A DNA stretch of 16,581 nt, from assembly GCA_039715165.1 (NCBI GenBank), contig JBDLHX010000051.1:1-16581 (forward strand). The letters are read 5' to 3'. Below, one piece after another: positions 1-7,088 of this stretch. The notes under the pieces are model-generated. The model searched no databases. It worked only from the letters and a program-made list of their open reading frames with translations, and was not told the DNA's origin. This stretch comes from JAHEEL01 sp039715165 (lineage in GTDB: Bacteria; Actinomycetota; Acidimicrobiia; Spongiisociales; UBA5794). The position numbers were made by a program, and so were the translations under genes. Within the stretch, counting starts at the first letter, position 1. Each line of letters starts with the position of its first letter.

Positions 1-146
1 CGGTCGATCGCATGGCGGCAGCGGCAACGGAGCTGCTGCTCGGTCCCACGAACGGGAACGGCACGAGTCAGACACAGATCTTCTCTCCTGAGCTCGTGAT
101 CGGGGCCTCGACGGGCCCTGTGCGATCAGTAGAGAGTAGAAAGTAG
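1..146 (+). CDS. LacI-family transcriptional regulator, C-terminal tail (partial)
   Basis: Only the last 47 codons are present; the gene enters from the left edge, with full codons from base 3 and a TAG stop at 144-146. The visible peptide has an ATELLLG helix followed by IFSPELVIGASTGP. This closely resembles the end of LacI/PurR-type repressors, where a helix with a LLL core is followed by a strand of the form PxLVxRxSTGP that closes the effector-binding domain. If so, the protein would be a sugar-responsive DNA-binding regulator. The DNA-binding part lies outside the window, so the family call rests on this short tail. Its stop codon sits inside the inverted repeat that follows. Which genes it controls cannot be told; glycogen synthase, immediately downstream on the same strand, is one possibility. 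Confidence 0.55.
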   Translation, partial: VDRMAAAATELLLGPTNGNGTSQTQIFSPELVIGASTGPVRSVESRK

Positions 147-194
147 AGAGAACCGGAGACGGGCAACTCTGTCTCTCTACTCCTGTCTCTCTAC
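129..194. repeat. Two-part inverted repeat, GTAGAGAG motifs spaced 14 bases
   Basis: GTAGAGAG occurs at 129-136 and 143-150, and GTCTCTCTAC, its near complement, at 171-180 and 185-194. Both pairs are 14 bases apart. GTAGAGAGA (143-151) can pair with TCTCTCTAC (172-180) around a 20-base loop, and GTAGAGAG (129-136) with CTCTCTAC (187-194), leaving a small internal loop. The structure overlaps the last codons and stop of the LacI-type gene and precedes glycogen synthase, so it may act as a transcription terminator or an operator. The bases after the right arm are pyrimidine-rich but not a clean T run. Confidence 0.6.
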
Positions 195-248
195 TCTCTT
201 CCTTCCTCGCCTGTAACCCGTTCCCTGTCACCTGGTACCTTGCTTCCC

Positions 249-1589
249 ATGAGGATCCTCTTTGTTGCCGCGGAGTTTGCGCCGTTCGTCAGGACCGGGG
301 GGTTGGGGAACGCAGTCGCCGGGCTGGCGCATGCCCTCTCCGCCAATCACGACGTCACGGTCGCCGTTCCGGGGTATCGGGACGTCGAGTCGTCGGGCCG
401 CAAGATGCCCGGGAAGTCATGGCGAAGGCACCAGGACCGCGAGGTCGAGGTGCTCTTCTGGATCGACGACGCATTCAACCGGCCTGGTGTCTACGGGCCC
501 GACGCGGCGTCGACCTACGAAGACAACTGGGAGCGTTTCGCTCGATTCTCAGCCGTCGCAGCAGAACTCGCCCCCGGCTACGACGTCGTCCACCTCCACG
601 ACGCGCACGTCGGCGCCGCTGCATTGCTCACACTCACCCGGACCGTGTTCACGATCCACAACGCCTCATATCCGATGGTCGGGCCCCTCGGCGAGGTCGT
701 GGATCTGCTCGGCCTCGGGCCGAAGGCCTCCGTGCTCGGTGGCGACATCGAGTGGTTCGGTGAGGCGAACTACCTGAAGGCCGGCATCGTGGGCGCCACT
801 CAGGCGACGACGGTGAGCCCCGGTCATGCGAGAGAGCTGGCCGTTGACGAAACGTCGTTCGGCCTCGGTGGCATCGTGCGAGGGCTCTACCGCCCGATCG
901 TCGGTGTCCTCAACGGGATTGACACGGACGACTGGGATCCGGCCGCCGACACGCTTCTCCCCGAGCCGTTCACGGCATCGGACCTGTCCGGCAGGGAGGC
1001 ATCGCGAAGAGCGCTGCTCGCTGAGTACGGCATCGACGACGGATTCATCCTCGGCAACGTCGGCCGCATGTCAGGCCAGAAGGGTCTCGGCCTCCTCGAG
1101 TACGACCTCGACACGCTCGTCGACGAGGGGGTCCGATTCGTCTTCATGGGCAACGGCGACCTCGATCCGATGGTCGACGCCTGGGTAGCGCGTCACCCCC
1201 GGGCCGTCGCCCACGCCCCATTTGACGAGCCGGCCGCCCGTCTCGTATTCGCGGGATGTGACGCCTACCTCATGCCATCGCAGTACGAGCCGTGCGGGCT
1301 CGGCCAGATCTACGCCATGCGCTACGGGGCACCGACGATTGCGCACTTCACCGGCGGACTCGAAGACACGGTGTTCGACATCGACGAAGACCCGGCGAAC
1401 GGCACCGGTTTGGTGTTCCGCTCGTTCGACCATCCGTCGTTCACGAAGACGATCCGGCGTGCGATGAGATACCACGGCGAGATACCGGACGTATGGCGCG
1501 TCATGCAGGTCAACGGAATGGGCCATGACTGGTCGTGGGACGCCCGGGCCGTGGAGTACGAGGCGATCTACAAGTCGGTTGTGGAGTAG
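249..1589 (+). CDS. glgA: Glycogen synthase (GT5 family)
   Basis: This cytoplasmic GT-B glycosyltransferase transfers glucose, normally from ADP-glucose, to the growing alpha-1,4-glucan in glycogen synthesis. Family hallmarks are visible in order: N-terminal RILFVAAEFAPFVRTGGLG (residues 2-20), VVHLHDAH (near 114-120), FTIHNASYP (near 134), TVSPGHAREL, LNGIDTDDWDP (near 221-231), RMSGQKGLGLL (near 273), and the EPCGLGQIYAMRYG motif (about 347-360) with its conserved Glu, followed by TGGLEDTV. From ATG 249 it has 446 residues, slightly shorter than typical enzymes. ATG 249 is preferred because it aligns with family starts; an in-frame TTG at 240 adds three residues. Neither has a clear Shine-Dalgarno site. 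A TACCTT box at 236-241 would allow a leaderless transcript, but this is weak. The usual Lys of KTGGL is Arg here. It converges with galE, leaving 6 bases between them. Confidence 0.93.
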   Translation: MRILFVAAEFAPFVRTGGLGNAVAGLAHALSANHDVTVAVPGYRDVESSGRKMPGKSWRRHQDREVEVLFWIDDAFNRPGVYGPDAASTYEDNWERFARFSAVAAELAPGYDVVHLHDAHVGAAALLTLTRTVFTIHNASYPMVGPLGEVVDLLGLGPKASVLGGDIEWFGEANYLKAGIVGATQATTVSPGHARELAVDETSFGLGGIVRGLYRPIVGVLNGIDTDDWDPAADTLLPEPFTASDLSGREASRRALLAEYGIDDGFILGNVGRMSGQKGLGLLEYDLDTLVDEGVRFVFMGNGDLDPMVDAWVARHPRAVAHAPFDEPAARLVFAGCDAYLMPSQYEPCGLGQIYAMRYGAPTIAHFTGGLEDTVFDIDEDPANGTGLVFRSFDHPSFTKTIRRAMRYHGEIPDVWRVMQVNGMGHDWSWDARAVEYEAIYKSVVE

Positions 1590-1591
1590 GG

Positions 1592-1604
1592 CCGGCTACG
1601 CCGG
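1592..1604. terminator. Small hairpin between convergent glgA and galE
   Basis: CCGGC (1592-1596) pairs with GCCGG (1600-1604) around a 3-base loop, between the ends of two convergent genes and overlapping the galE stop. There is no T run on either strand, so it is at best a weak bidirectional terminator. Confidence 0.25.
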
Positions 1605-2561
1605 GATCCTCGATTCCCACGCGCTCGCAACGATCGTGTCGAGCTCGGGCTGCTGCGGAACCCAGCCCAAGACGTGTCTCGCTCGTTCCGCCGAAGCGAC
1701 GAGGACCGGAGGATCTCCCGCCCGGCGATCCCCGAGGGTGAACGGCACCTGGTGGTCCGCGACGCGCGACACGGAATCGATCACCTGCATGACTGAGTAC
1801 CCCTCGCCGTTGCCGAGGTTGAGTGCGTCGGTTGCTTCGCCGGCTCGCAGGTAGTCGAGCGCGTCGAGGTGGGCGTCGGCGAGGTCGACGACGTGGATGT
1901 AGTCGCGCACGGCCGTGCCGTCGGGCGTGTCGTAGTCGGTGCCGAAGACGGTGAGAGGGTCCCGGAGGCCGAGTGCCGCGTCGACGGCGAGGGGGATGAG
2001 GTGTGTCTCGGGCACGTGGCGCTCAGACCTGCCGGGCGCGGCACCCGCAGCGTTGAAGTAGCGGAGAGAGACGGACCGGATCGTCCCGGTGAGGTCGTAC
2101 TGGGCGAGGAGTTGCTCGACGATCGACTTGGTCGATCCGTACGGGCTGGTGGGTCGGTGGGGATGATCCTCGGGGATGGGGATCTCCTGCGGTTCGCCGT
2201 AGACGGCTGCGGAGGACGAGAAGACGACGTTGCTCACGTCGTGGCCGGCGAGGACGTCGAGCAGAGCGATCGTCTGTGAGACGTTCTGTTCGAAGTACAG
2301 CCCCGGGTGCTCGACCGACTCGCCGACGGCGATCAGCCCTGCGAAGTGCAGACACGCATCGACCGAGTGCTCTCGCACGATGGCGGAGATCGCGTCGCGG
2401 TCGCCGACATCGACTTGGTGGAACGAGACCTCGTCGGGCAGTCCGCTGTCGGGGGTCCGGCTCAAGTTGTCCACGACGACCACCGTTTCGCCCCGTTCGA
2501 TCAGACGGTCGACGACGGCGCCTCCGACATATCCGGCGCCACCGGTGATGAGGACGCTCAT
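1596..2561 (-). CDS. galE: UDP-glucose 4-epimerase
   Basis: GalE interconverts UDP-galactose and UDP-glucose with bound NAD, closing the Leloir pathway and also supplying UDP-galactose for surface glycans. It is an extended short-chain dehydrogenase of 321 residues, slightly below the usual 330-340. The NAD-binding loop is TGGAGYVG (residues 6-13). Catalytic features are the SSSAAVYG strand (115-122) and the YGSTK motif, with Tyr141 and Lys145. The substrate-binding LRYFNAAGA follows at about 166-174, then VRDYIHVVDLADAH. The ATG (2559-2561) overlaps the galK stop by four bases (ATGA), and GGAGG lies nine bases upstream within galK, so translation is coupled. It is the last gene of the galactose operon. 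Confidence 0.95.
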   Translation of the reverse strand: MSVLITGGAGYVGGAVVDRLIERGETVVVVDNLSRTPDSGLPDEVSFHQVDVGDRDAISAIVREHSVDACLHFAGLIAVGESVEHPGLYFEQNVSQTIALLDVLAGHDVSNVVFSSSAAVYGEPQEIPIPEDHPHRPTSPYGSTKSIVEQLLAQYDLTGTIRSVSLRYFNAAGAAPGRSERHVPETHLIPLAVDAALGLRDPLTVFGTDYDTPDGTAVRDYIHVVDLADAHLDALDYLRAGEATDALNLGNGEGYSVMQVIDSVSRVADHQVPFTLGDRRAGDPPVLVASAERARHVLGWVPQQPELDTIVASAWESRIPA

Positions 2562-3706
2562 TCGGTTCGACCTCCGACCTCGTTGATGCTTGCTCCGGCG
2601 GCGGCCTTGGTCACGTATGCCTGCGGTTCATTGTCGCTCACGGCCGAGTAGCGCCGGGTGACCTCTTGCACGAAGTTCGCCGCCGCTTCGTCGCGCACGA
2701 GCGCGACAGCGCATCCGCCGAAGCCAGCGCCCGTCATGCGAGCGCCGAGGCATCCTTCGAGATCGGTCGCGATCTCGACCATGAGATCGAGCGCTTCCGA
2801 GGAGACCTCGAAATCGTCGCGGAGGCTCCGGTGGCTGTCGCCCATCAGCTCCCCGAACCGAACGACGTCCCCCGCTTCGAGAGCCGCTGCGGCCTCGACC
2901 GTTCGTGTGTTCTCGGTGATGACGTGTCGTGCCCGGCGCAAGTCCTCATCGCCGACCTCGCGGGACATCGCGTCGAGGTCGGCGATGGTCAGGTCGCGCA
3001 GGGCAGCGACATGTGCAGCCTCTGCAACCCGTTCGCATGCGTTGCGCCGGTCGTCGTACGCGGAACCGACCAACTGCCGTCGAGTGCCGGTATCGAGGAT
3101 GACGACGGCTGCGTCGTCGGGGAGTGGCGTTGGGGCAAGATCGAGAGTCCTGCAGTCGATGAGCGTTGCATGTCCCGCCTCGGCGGTGGCGACGATGAGC
3201 TGGTCCATGATGCCGGACCCGACTCCCATCCAATCGTTCTCGACCCGTTGGGTTGCGAGAGCCGCCTCAACCGGATGCCACTCCTGGTCGGATGCAGCAC
3301 AGAATGCGAGAGCGCCGGCGATTCCGAGGGCAGCGGAGGAGGACAGCCCGGCGCCGATCGGGATGTTCGTGGCGAATGCGCCGTCCCATCCTCGGAGCGT
3401 GTCGGGCCCGGTTGCCCATGCCACGCCCTTGATGAATTCGGCCCACTCGTCGGTTCCGCGGGTCAGTGCATCGAGATCGAAATCGACGTCGGGGTGTCCG
3501 ATCGAAGCGAGCCGGACGGTTCGATCATCCCGGCCCCGAAGAGCTACCCAGGTCGACTGCTCGATCGCCATGGGAAGCACGAACCCGTCGTTGTAGTCGG
3601 TGTGCTCCCCGATGAGATTGACACGACCCGGCGCATGAACGATGAATTCGGGTTCATCACCGAACCGGGCCCGGAAGAGCTCGACGGCGGCTTCGGTCGA
3701 AGTCAC
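2558..3706 (-). CDS. galK: Galactokinase
   Basis: GalK phosphorylates alpha-D-galactose with ATP to galactose-1-phosphate, the entry step of the Leloir pathway, in the cytoplasm. It is a GHMP-superfamily kinase of 382 residues, the usual size. The galactokinase signature GRVNLIGEHTDYNDG is at residues 27-41. The ATP-binding motif PIGAGLSSSAA is at 116-126, the GSGIMDQL segment with the presumed catalytic base Asp168 follows, and the third GHMP motif MTGAGFGGC is at 324-332. The start is GTG (3704-3706), overlapping the galT stop by four bases (GTGA). Only a weak Shine-Dalgarno is seen, so expression is probably coupled to galT. Confidence 0.96.
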   Translation of the reverse strand: MTSTEAAVELFRARFGDEPEFIVHAPGRVNLIGEHTDYNDGFVLPMAIEQSTWVALRGRDDRTVRLASIGHPDVDFDLDALTRGTDEWAEFIKGVAWATGPDTLRGWDGAFATNIPIGAGLSSSAALGIAGALAFCAASDQEWHPVEAALATQRVENDWMGVGSGIMDQLIVATAEAGHATLIDCRTLDLAPTPLPDDAAVVILDTGTRRQLVGSAYDDRRNACERVAEAAHVAALRDLTIADLDAMSREVGDEDLRRARHVITENTRTVEAAAALEAGDVVRFGELMGDSHRSLRDDFEVSSEALDLMVEIATDLEGCLGARMTGAGFGGCAVALVRDEAAANFVQEVTRRYSAVSDNEPQAYVTKAAAGASINEVGGRTE

Positions 3707-4728
3707 CGTGGATCCCGCAGTGTGTAGTGGATATCGGAGAGCTCGCGGAGACGGGCGGCGGCTTCCTCCGGGCTCAGATCTCGCTGGGCTTCAGCGAGGA
3801 GCTCGTATCCCACCATGAACTTCCTAACGGTCGCCGACCTCAACAGCGGCGGGTAGAAGTGGGCGTGGAGCTGCCAATGCTCGTAGTCGCCATCGCCGAA
3901 CGGTGCCCCATGCCAACCCATCGAGTAGGGGAAGGGATGCTCGAACAGGTTGTCGTACCGGATCAACAGCTCGTTCATCACCGCAGCGAGTGAGGAACGC
4001 AGAGCCCCGTCGACCTCGGTGATGCGACGGATTGGTGTCTTGGGTACGAGCAGCGTTTCGAAGGGCCACGTCGCCCAGTAGGGGACGAGCGCAACCCACT
4101 CGTCGCCGTCGATGATGACCCGGTCGCCGCCGCGTTCCTGATCCAAGTAGTCGAGGAGGAGTGAGGAGCCGTTGTCCTCGGCGTAGTGATATTGCGCAGC
4201 GTCCTCGCGTCCGGGGAGTGTCGGCAGCGCGCTCCCGGCCCATATCTGCCCGTGAGGGTGGGGGTTCGAGGCCCCCATGGCTTCGCCGTTGTTCTCGAAG
4301 ACCTGGACCCATTGGTAGCGCTCGCCCAGCTCGGCGGTCTGCTCGCTCCACATGTCGATCACCGTTTCGACCTCAGCCGGCGTCATCAGCGACAGCCGGC
4401 GATCGTGTCGAGGCGAGTAGCAGACAACCCGACAGGTTCCCTGCTGGGTCTCGGACCGGAGGAGGCCGTCCTCATGTCCGATCGGCTCGACGTCGGGTCG
4501 GAGGGCGGCGAAGTCGTTGGTGAAGACGAATGTGGACTCGTAGGCGGGATTCGTGTCACCGCTCATTCGCTCGTTCGTGGGGCAGAGGTAGCAGTCCGGG
4601 TCGTAGGTCACCGGTTCGCCGACCATTGTGGACTCGGTGTGTCCCAGCCACGGCCGCTTGGTCCGGCCTGGAGAAACGAGGACCCACTCGTCGATCAACG
4701 GATTGTGGCGTCGGTGGGCAACGGTCAT
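3703..4728 (-). CDS. galT: Galactose-1-phosphate uridylyltransferase
   Basis: GalT exchanges UMP between UDP-glucose and galactose-1-phosphate, yielding UDP-galactose and glucose-1-phosphate, by a covalent histidine intermediate. The protein has 341 residues, as usual for the class I (HIT-related) enzyme. A CYLC metal-binding pair is at Cys46/Cys49, and the active-site NPHPHGQIW is at 155-163, with His159 as the expected nucleophile. The late HAHFYPPLLRSATVRKFMVGYE region is also characteristic. ATG at 4726-4728 overlaps the stop of the upstream regulator gene by four bases, and its own stop overlaps the galK start. Gene order galT-galK-galE places the whole Leloir pathway on one transcript with its regulator first. 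Confidence 0.96.
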   Translation of the reverse strand: MTVAHRRHNPLIDEWVLVSPGRTKRPWLGHTESTMVGEPVTYDPDCYLCPTNERMSGDTNPAYESTFVFTNDFAALRPDVEPIGHEDGLLRSETQQGTCRVVCYSPRHDRRLSLMTPAEVETVIDMWSEQTAELGERYQWVQVFENNGEAMGASNPHPHGQIWAGSALPTLPGREDAAQYHYAEDNGSSLLLDYLDQERGGDRVIIDGDEWVALVPYWATWPFETLLVPKTPIRRITEVDGALRSSLAAVMNELLIRYDNLFEHPFPYSMGWHGAPFGDGDYEHWQLHAHFYPPLLRSATVRKFMVGYELLAEAQRDLSPEEAAARLRELSDIHYTLRDPR

Positions 4729-5549
4729 GAGGCCACGGTGGTTTCGACGCCCATGTCGCGGATCTGGTCGAGCGTCTCCGACGGGGCTGAGTCAGTCGTA
4801 ATGAGGTGGTCGGCCTCGCCGGTGTGGGCGAACCGGGCGACGCTGACCTTGCCGACCTTGGTTCCGTCGGCCAAAACCACAGTTCGTTGGGCGGCCCCGA
4901 TCATCCTGCTCTTGATCTGGGCCTCGGGCAGGTTGATGTTGGTAAGGCCTTCGTCCGGGTGGATCCCGTTGCAGCCGATGAACGCGGTGGCGACGTTGAT
5001 CTGGTCGAAGATTCCAACCCCCATTGGATTCACAAGGGAGTGCTGTTTGGGACGGAGCGTGCCGCCGGTCAGGATCACGGTAAAGCGGGGAATCGCCGGC
5101 TCCAATTGCATGGCGATCGGGAGACCGTTGGTGAAGATCACGACCTCGGTGAGATCCGTTCGTTCGACGAGCGCCCGTGCCAAGGCGTTCGCGGTCGTGC
5201 CGACATCGATGATGACCGAGTCACCGTTTGAGACGAGGGAAGCTGCCGATCGCCCGATGGCGATCTTCTCATCGGCGAGGGTATCTGCGGACTCCTCGAA
5301 TGATGGCTCGTTGTCCTCGTACGACGCCGCACCAGTCGGGGATGAACTCAGCGCCATCGCGCCACCGTGAACGCGCTCGACGAGTGAGGCTTCTGCGAGC
5401 TGGTCGAGGTCCGATCTCGTTGTGACCTCAGAGACTCCGAATGTGTCGCTGAGGTCGGCGACGCGCACGAACCCGCGTTCTTCGATGAGCGACAACATGC
5501 GGCGTCGGCGCACTTCGCCGGGGAGTGGCATCGGTTGTGTTCGTACCAT
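4725..5549 (-). CDS. DeoR-family transcriptional regulator of the galactose operon
   Basis: A 274-residue regulator with an N-terminal winged helix-turn-helix (about residues 12-65, containing RVADLSDTFGVSEVTTRSDL and ending in LVERVHGGA, the DeoR signature). A C-terminal sugar-phosphate sensing domain of the DeoRC type follows, with DEKIAIG, VIIDVGTTANALARAL and the VILTGGTLRP strand. DeoR-family members mostly repress sugar operons and release DNA when a phosphorylated sugar binds. As first gene of the operon, divergent from the importer, it is expected to control itself, galTKE and perhaps the importer; this is inference. No clear Shine-Dalgarno precedes ATG 5549. Met7 (codon starting at 5531) is an alternative start. 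Confidence 0.88.
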   Translation of the reverse strand: MVRTQPMPLPGEVRRRRMLSLIEERGFVRVADLSDTFGVSEVTTRSDLDQLAEASLVERVHGGAMALSSSPTGAASYEDNEPSFEESADTLADEKIAIGRSAASLVSNGDSVIIDVGTTANALARALVERTDLTEVVIFTNGLPIAMQLEPAIPRFTVILTGGTLRPKQHSLVNPMGVGIFDQINVATAFIGCNGIHPDEGLTNINLPEAQIKSRMIGAAQRTVVLADGTKVGKVSVARFAHTGEADHLITTDSAPSETLDQIRDMGVETTVAS

Positions 5550-5557
5550 GAGCTAAC

Positions 5558-5573
5558 TTTCGAACAGTTTCGA
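5558..5573. promoter_or_regulatory. Candidate operator: tandem TTTCGA sites
   Basis: TTTCGA occurs at 5558-5563 and again at 5568-5573, a 10-base period that puts both on the same DNA face. The pair lies just downstream of the predicted start point of the minus-strand promoter and upstream of the regulator start codon. DeoR-family regulators often bind direct repeats of short TTTCG-like half sites, so autoregulation here is plausible. This is inference from position and motif. Confidence 0.45.
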
Positions 5574-5582
5574 TTCTGCGAC

Positions 5583-5611
5583 ATTCTAGGCGAAGGCTTG
5601 TGAATTGACAA
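5583..5611 (-). promoter_or_regulatory. Promoter of the deoR-type/galTKE operon
   Basis: Read on the minus strand, TTGTCA (5611-5606) and TAGAAT (5588-5583) are separated by 17 bases, a close match to the housekeeping sigma consensus. Transcription would begin near 5576, leaving a leader of roughly 27 bases before ATG 5549. The -35 box overlaps the -35 box of the opposite promoter. Confidence 0.6.
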
Positions 5612-5634
5612 GAAACCACAAGAAGTCGTAACCT
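5605..5634 (+). promoter_or_regulatory. Promoter of the sugar importer operon
   Basis: A perfect -35 box TTGACA (5605-5610) is followed after 18 bases by TAACCT (5629-5634), a partial -10 with the key T, A and final T. The predicted start is near 5641, directly in front of a 17-base palindrome. A strong AGGAGG ribosome site (5668-5673) precedes the start codon at 5685. Confidence 0.55.
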
Positions 5635-5642
5635 TGACTCAT

Positions 5643-5659
5643 TGGGCGAGCCTCGCCCA
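5643..5659. promoter_or_regulatory. 17-base perfect palindrome in the importer leader
   Basis: TGGGCGAG (5643-5650) and CTCGCCCA (5652-5659) are exact inverse complements around one central base. The site begins at about +3 of the predicted importer transcript, a classic repressor position. As RNA it could also fold as a 7-bp stem with a 3-base loop. The binding protein is unknown; it does not resemble the TTTCGA sites next to the regulator gene. Confidence 0.45.
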
Positions 5660-5684
5660 GAAACGCTAGGAGGAGCGAAACCTC

Positions 5685-6989
5685 ATGATGAGAAAGACAC
5701 TCCGACTCCTTGGTCTCGTGCTTGCGATTGCCCTCGTGGCAGCGGCGTGCGGATCGGACTCGGACGACACAACGACCACCACCGCTGGTGGCACGGACGA
5801 CACCACCGCACCCGCCGAAGCCGGACAGGTTGAGGTGTTCTCTTGGTGGACCGGGGGCGGCGAAGCAGCCGGTCTCGACGCCATGATCGCCATCTTCGGC
5901 GAGACGGACCCCGACATCGAGTTCGTGAACTCGGCCGTCGCGGGTGGCGCCGGCACCAACGCACGTGCAGTCCTCGCATCGCGCCTGCAGGCCGGCGACC
6001 CGCCGGACAGCTGGCAGGGACACGCCGGACAGGAGCTGATCGGCACCTACGTGGCCGCCGACCAGATCGAGCCGCTCAACTTCCTGTACGACCAGGAGGG
6101 CTGGCTCGACGTGATGCCGGAGACGCTGATTCCGCTCATCTCGAAGGACGGGAACATCTACTCGGTACCGGTGAACATCCACCGTGCCAATGTTCTGTGG
6201 GCGAACCCCACAGTTCTCACCGACGCCGGCATCGAGATCCCGACGACGCTCGACGAGTTCTTCACAGCAATGGACACCCTCAAGGATGGCGGGATGGAAG
6301 CACCGCTCGCCATGGGTGAAGAGTGGACAACGCTGCACCTGCTCGAGACGATCATGCTCGCTTCGATGGGCCCCGACGGATGGGACGGCCTGTGGGACGG
6401 CAGTGGTGCTTGGGACTCCGCAGAGGTCACGAAGTCCCTCGAGGACTTCGCCAAGATCCTCACCTACACGAACGAGGATTCGTCGGCGCTCTCATGGCAG
6501 GATGCCGGCCAGCTCGTGATCGACGGCTCTTCGGCCTTCAACATCATGGGCGACTGGCAGGAGGGCTTCTTCCGCGAGATCGGCAGCGAGCCGGGGACCG
6601 GTTACGTCTGGGCAGCGACACCGGGCACCGGTGGCAACTTCCAGTTCCTCTCGGACAGCTTCGTGCTGGCCAAGAACGCGCCGAATCGCGACGAGGCCAT
6701 CGCATGGCTGACCGTCGCCGGTTCGCTCGCCGGTCAGGACGCGTTCAACCCGGTCAAGGGTTCGATCCCGGCCCGGAGTGACGGCGACCGTGCGCTGTAC
6801 GGCGAGTACCTGCTGTCCGCCATGGACGACTGGGCCTCCGACCGTGTGGTCGGCAGCCTCACCCACGGCGTCGTTGCGAACGACTCGTGGAAGTCGGAGA
6901 TCAACACGGCCATGGGCCTGTTCCTCCTCGACGGTGACGTCGCCGCCTTCCAGACAGCGCTCGTTGCCGCGGCAGAAGCCTCCGGCTGA
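5685..6989 (+). CDS. Sugar-binding lipoprotein of a CUT1 ABC importer (glucose/galactose type)
   Basis: Extracytoplasmic binding protein that delivers sugar to the two permeases encoded next. It has 434 residues. A lipoprotein signal (residues 1-22, ALVAAAC with lipid-bearing Cys22) is followed by a Thr/Asp/Ala-rich linker (23-46), then the binding fold. Stretches such as VFSWWTGGGE (51-60), TNARAVLASRLQAGDPPDSWQ (91-111), VPVNIHRANVLW (161-172), FNIMGDWQEGFF and LSDSFVLAKNAPNRDEA strongly recall, from memory, the Thermus glucose/galactose-binding protein. The divergent Leloir operon supports galactose and/or glucose as ligand; specificity is inference. ATG 5685 follows AGGAGG by 11 bases, and a second ATG comes directly after it. 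A strong hairpin follows the gene. Confidence 0.9.
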   Translation: MMRKTLRLLGLVLAIALVAAACGSDSDDTTTTTAGGTDDTTAPAEAGQVEVFSWWTGGGEAAGLDAMIAIFGETDPDIEFVNSAVAGGAGTNARAVLASRLQAGDPPDSWQGHAGQELIGTYVAADQIEPLNFLYDQEGWLDVMPETLIPLISKDGNIYSVPVNIHRANVLWANPTVLTDAGIEIPTTLDEFFTAMDTLKDGGMEAPLAMGEEWTTLHLLETIMLASMGPDGWDGLWDGSGAWDSAEVTKSLEDFAKILTYTNEDSSALSWQDAGQLVIDGSSAFNIMGDWQEGFFREIGSEPGTGYVWAATPGTGGNFQFLSDSFVLAKNAPNRDEAIAWLTVAGSLAGQDAFNPVKGSIPARSDGDRALYGEYLLSAMDDWASDRVVGSLTHGVVANDSWKSEINTAMGLFLLDGDVAAFQTALVAAAEASG

Positions 6990-7025
6990 GCCACAGCAAC
7001 GAACAAGCGAGATAGATAACGTGAA

Positions 7026-7059
7026 TGGCCCGCTCCCCCAGGATCGGGGGAGCGGGCCA
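7026..7059 (+). promoter_or_regulatory. Intercistronic hairpin after the binding-protein gene
   Basis: TGGCCCGCTCCCCC (7026-7039) pairs perfectly with 7046-7059 around the loop AGGATC, a 14-bp GC-rich stem. No T run follows, and a ribosome site for the permease (AAGGAG, 7071-7076) comes 12 bases later. An element that partly terminates transcription or protects the upstream mRNA from 3' decay, raising binding-protein output over permeases, is the likely role. Confidence 0.7.
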
Positions 7060-7088
7060 CTCACATCCGCAAGGAGCCCGAGCAGACC

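Noticed and set aside
4186..5370. 394-codon open frame on the plus strand over galT and the DeoR-type gene
   Set aside because: It is antisense to two clear genes, its translation resembles no family, and such frames are common opposite G/C-biased third codon positions.
5634..5639. Second TTGAC-like -35 (TTGACT) in the importer control region
   Set aside because: A promoter here would have its -10 inside or beyond the palindrome at 5643-5659, where no TAnnnT hexamer is suitably placed; the upstream TTGACA fits better.
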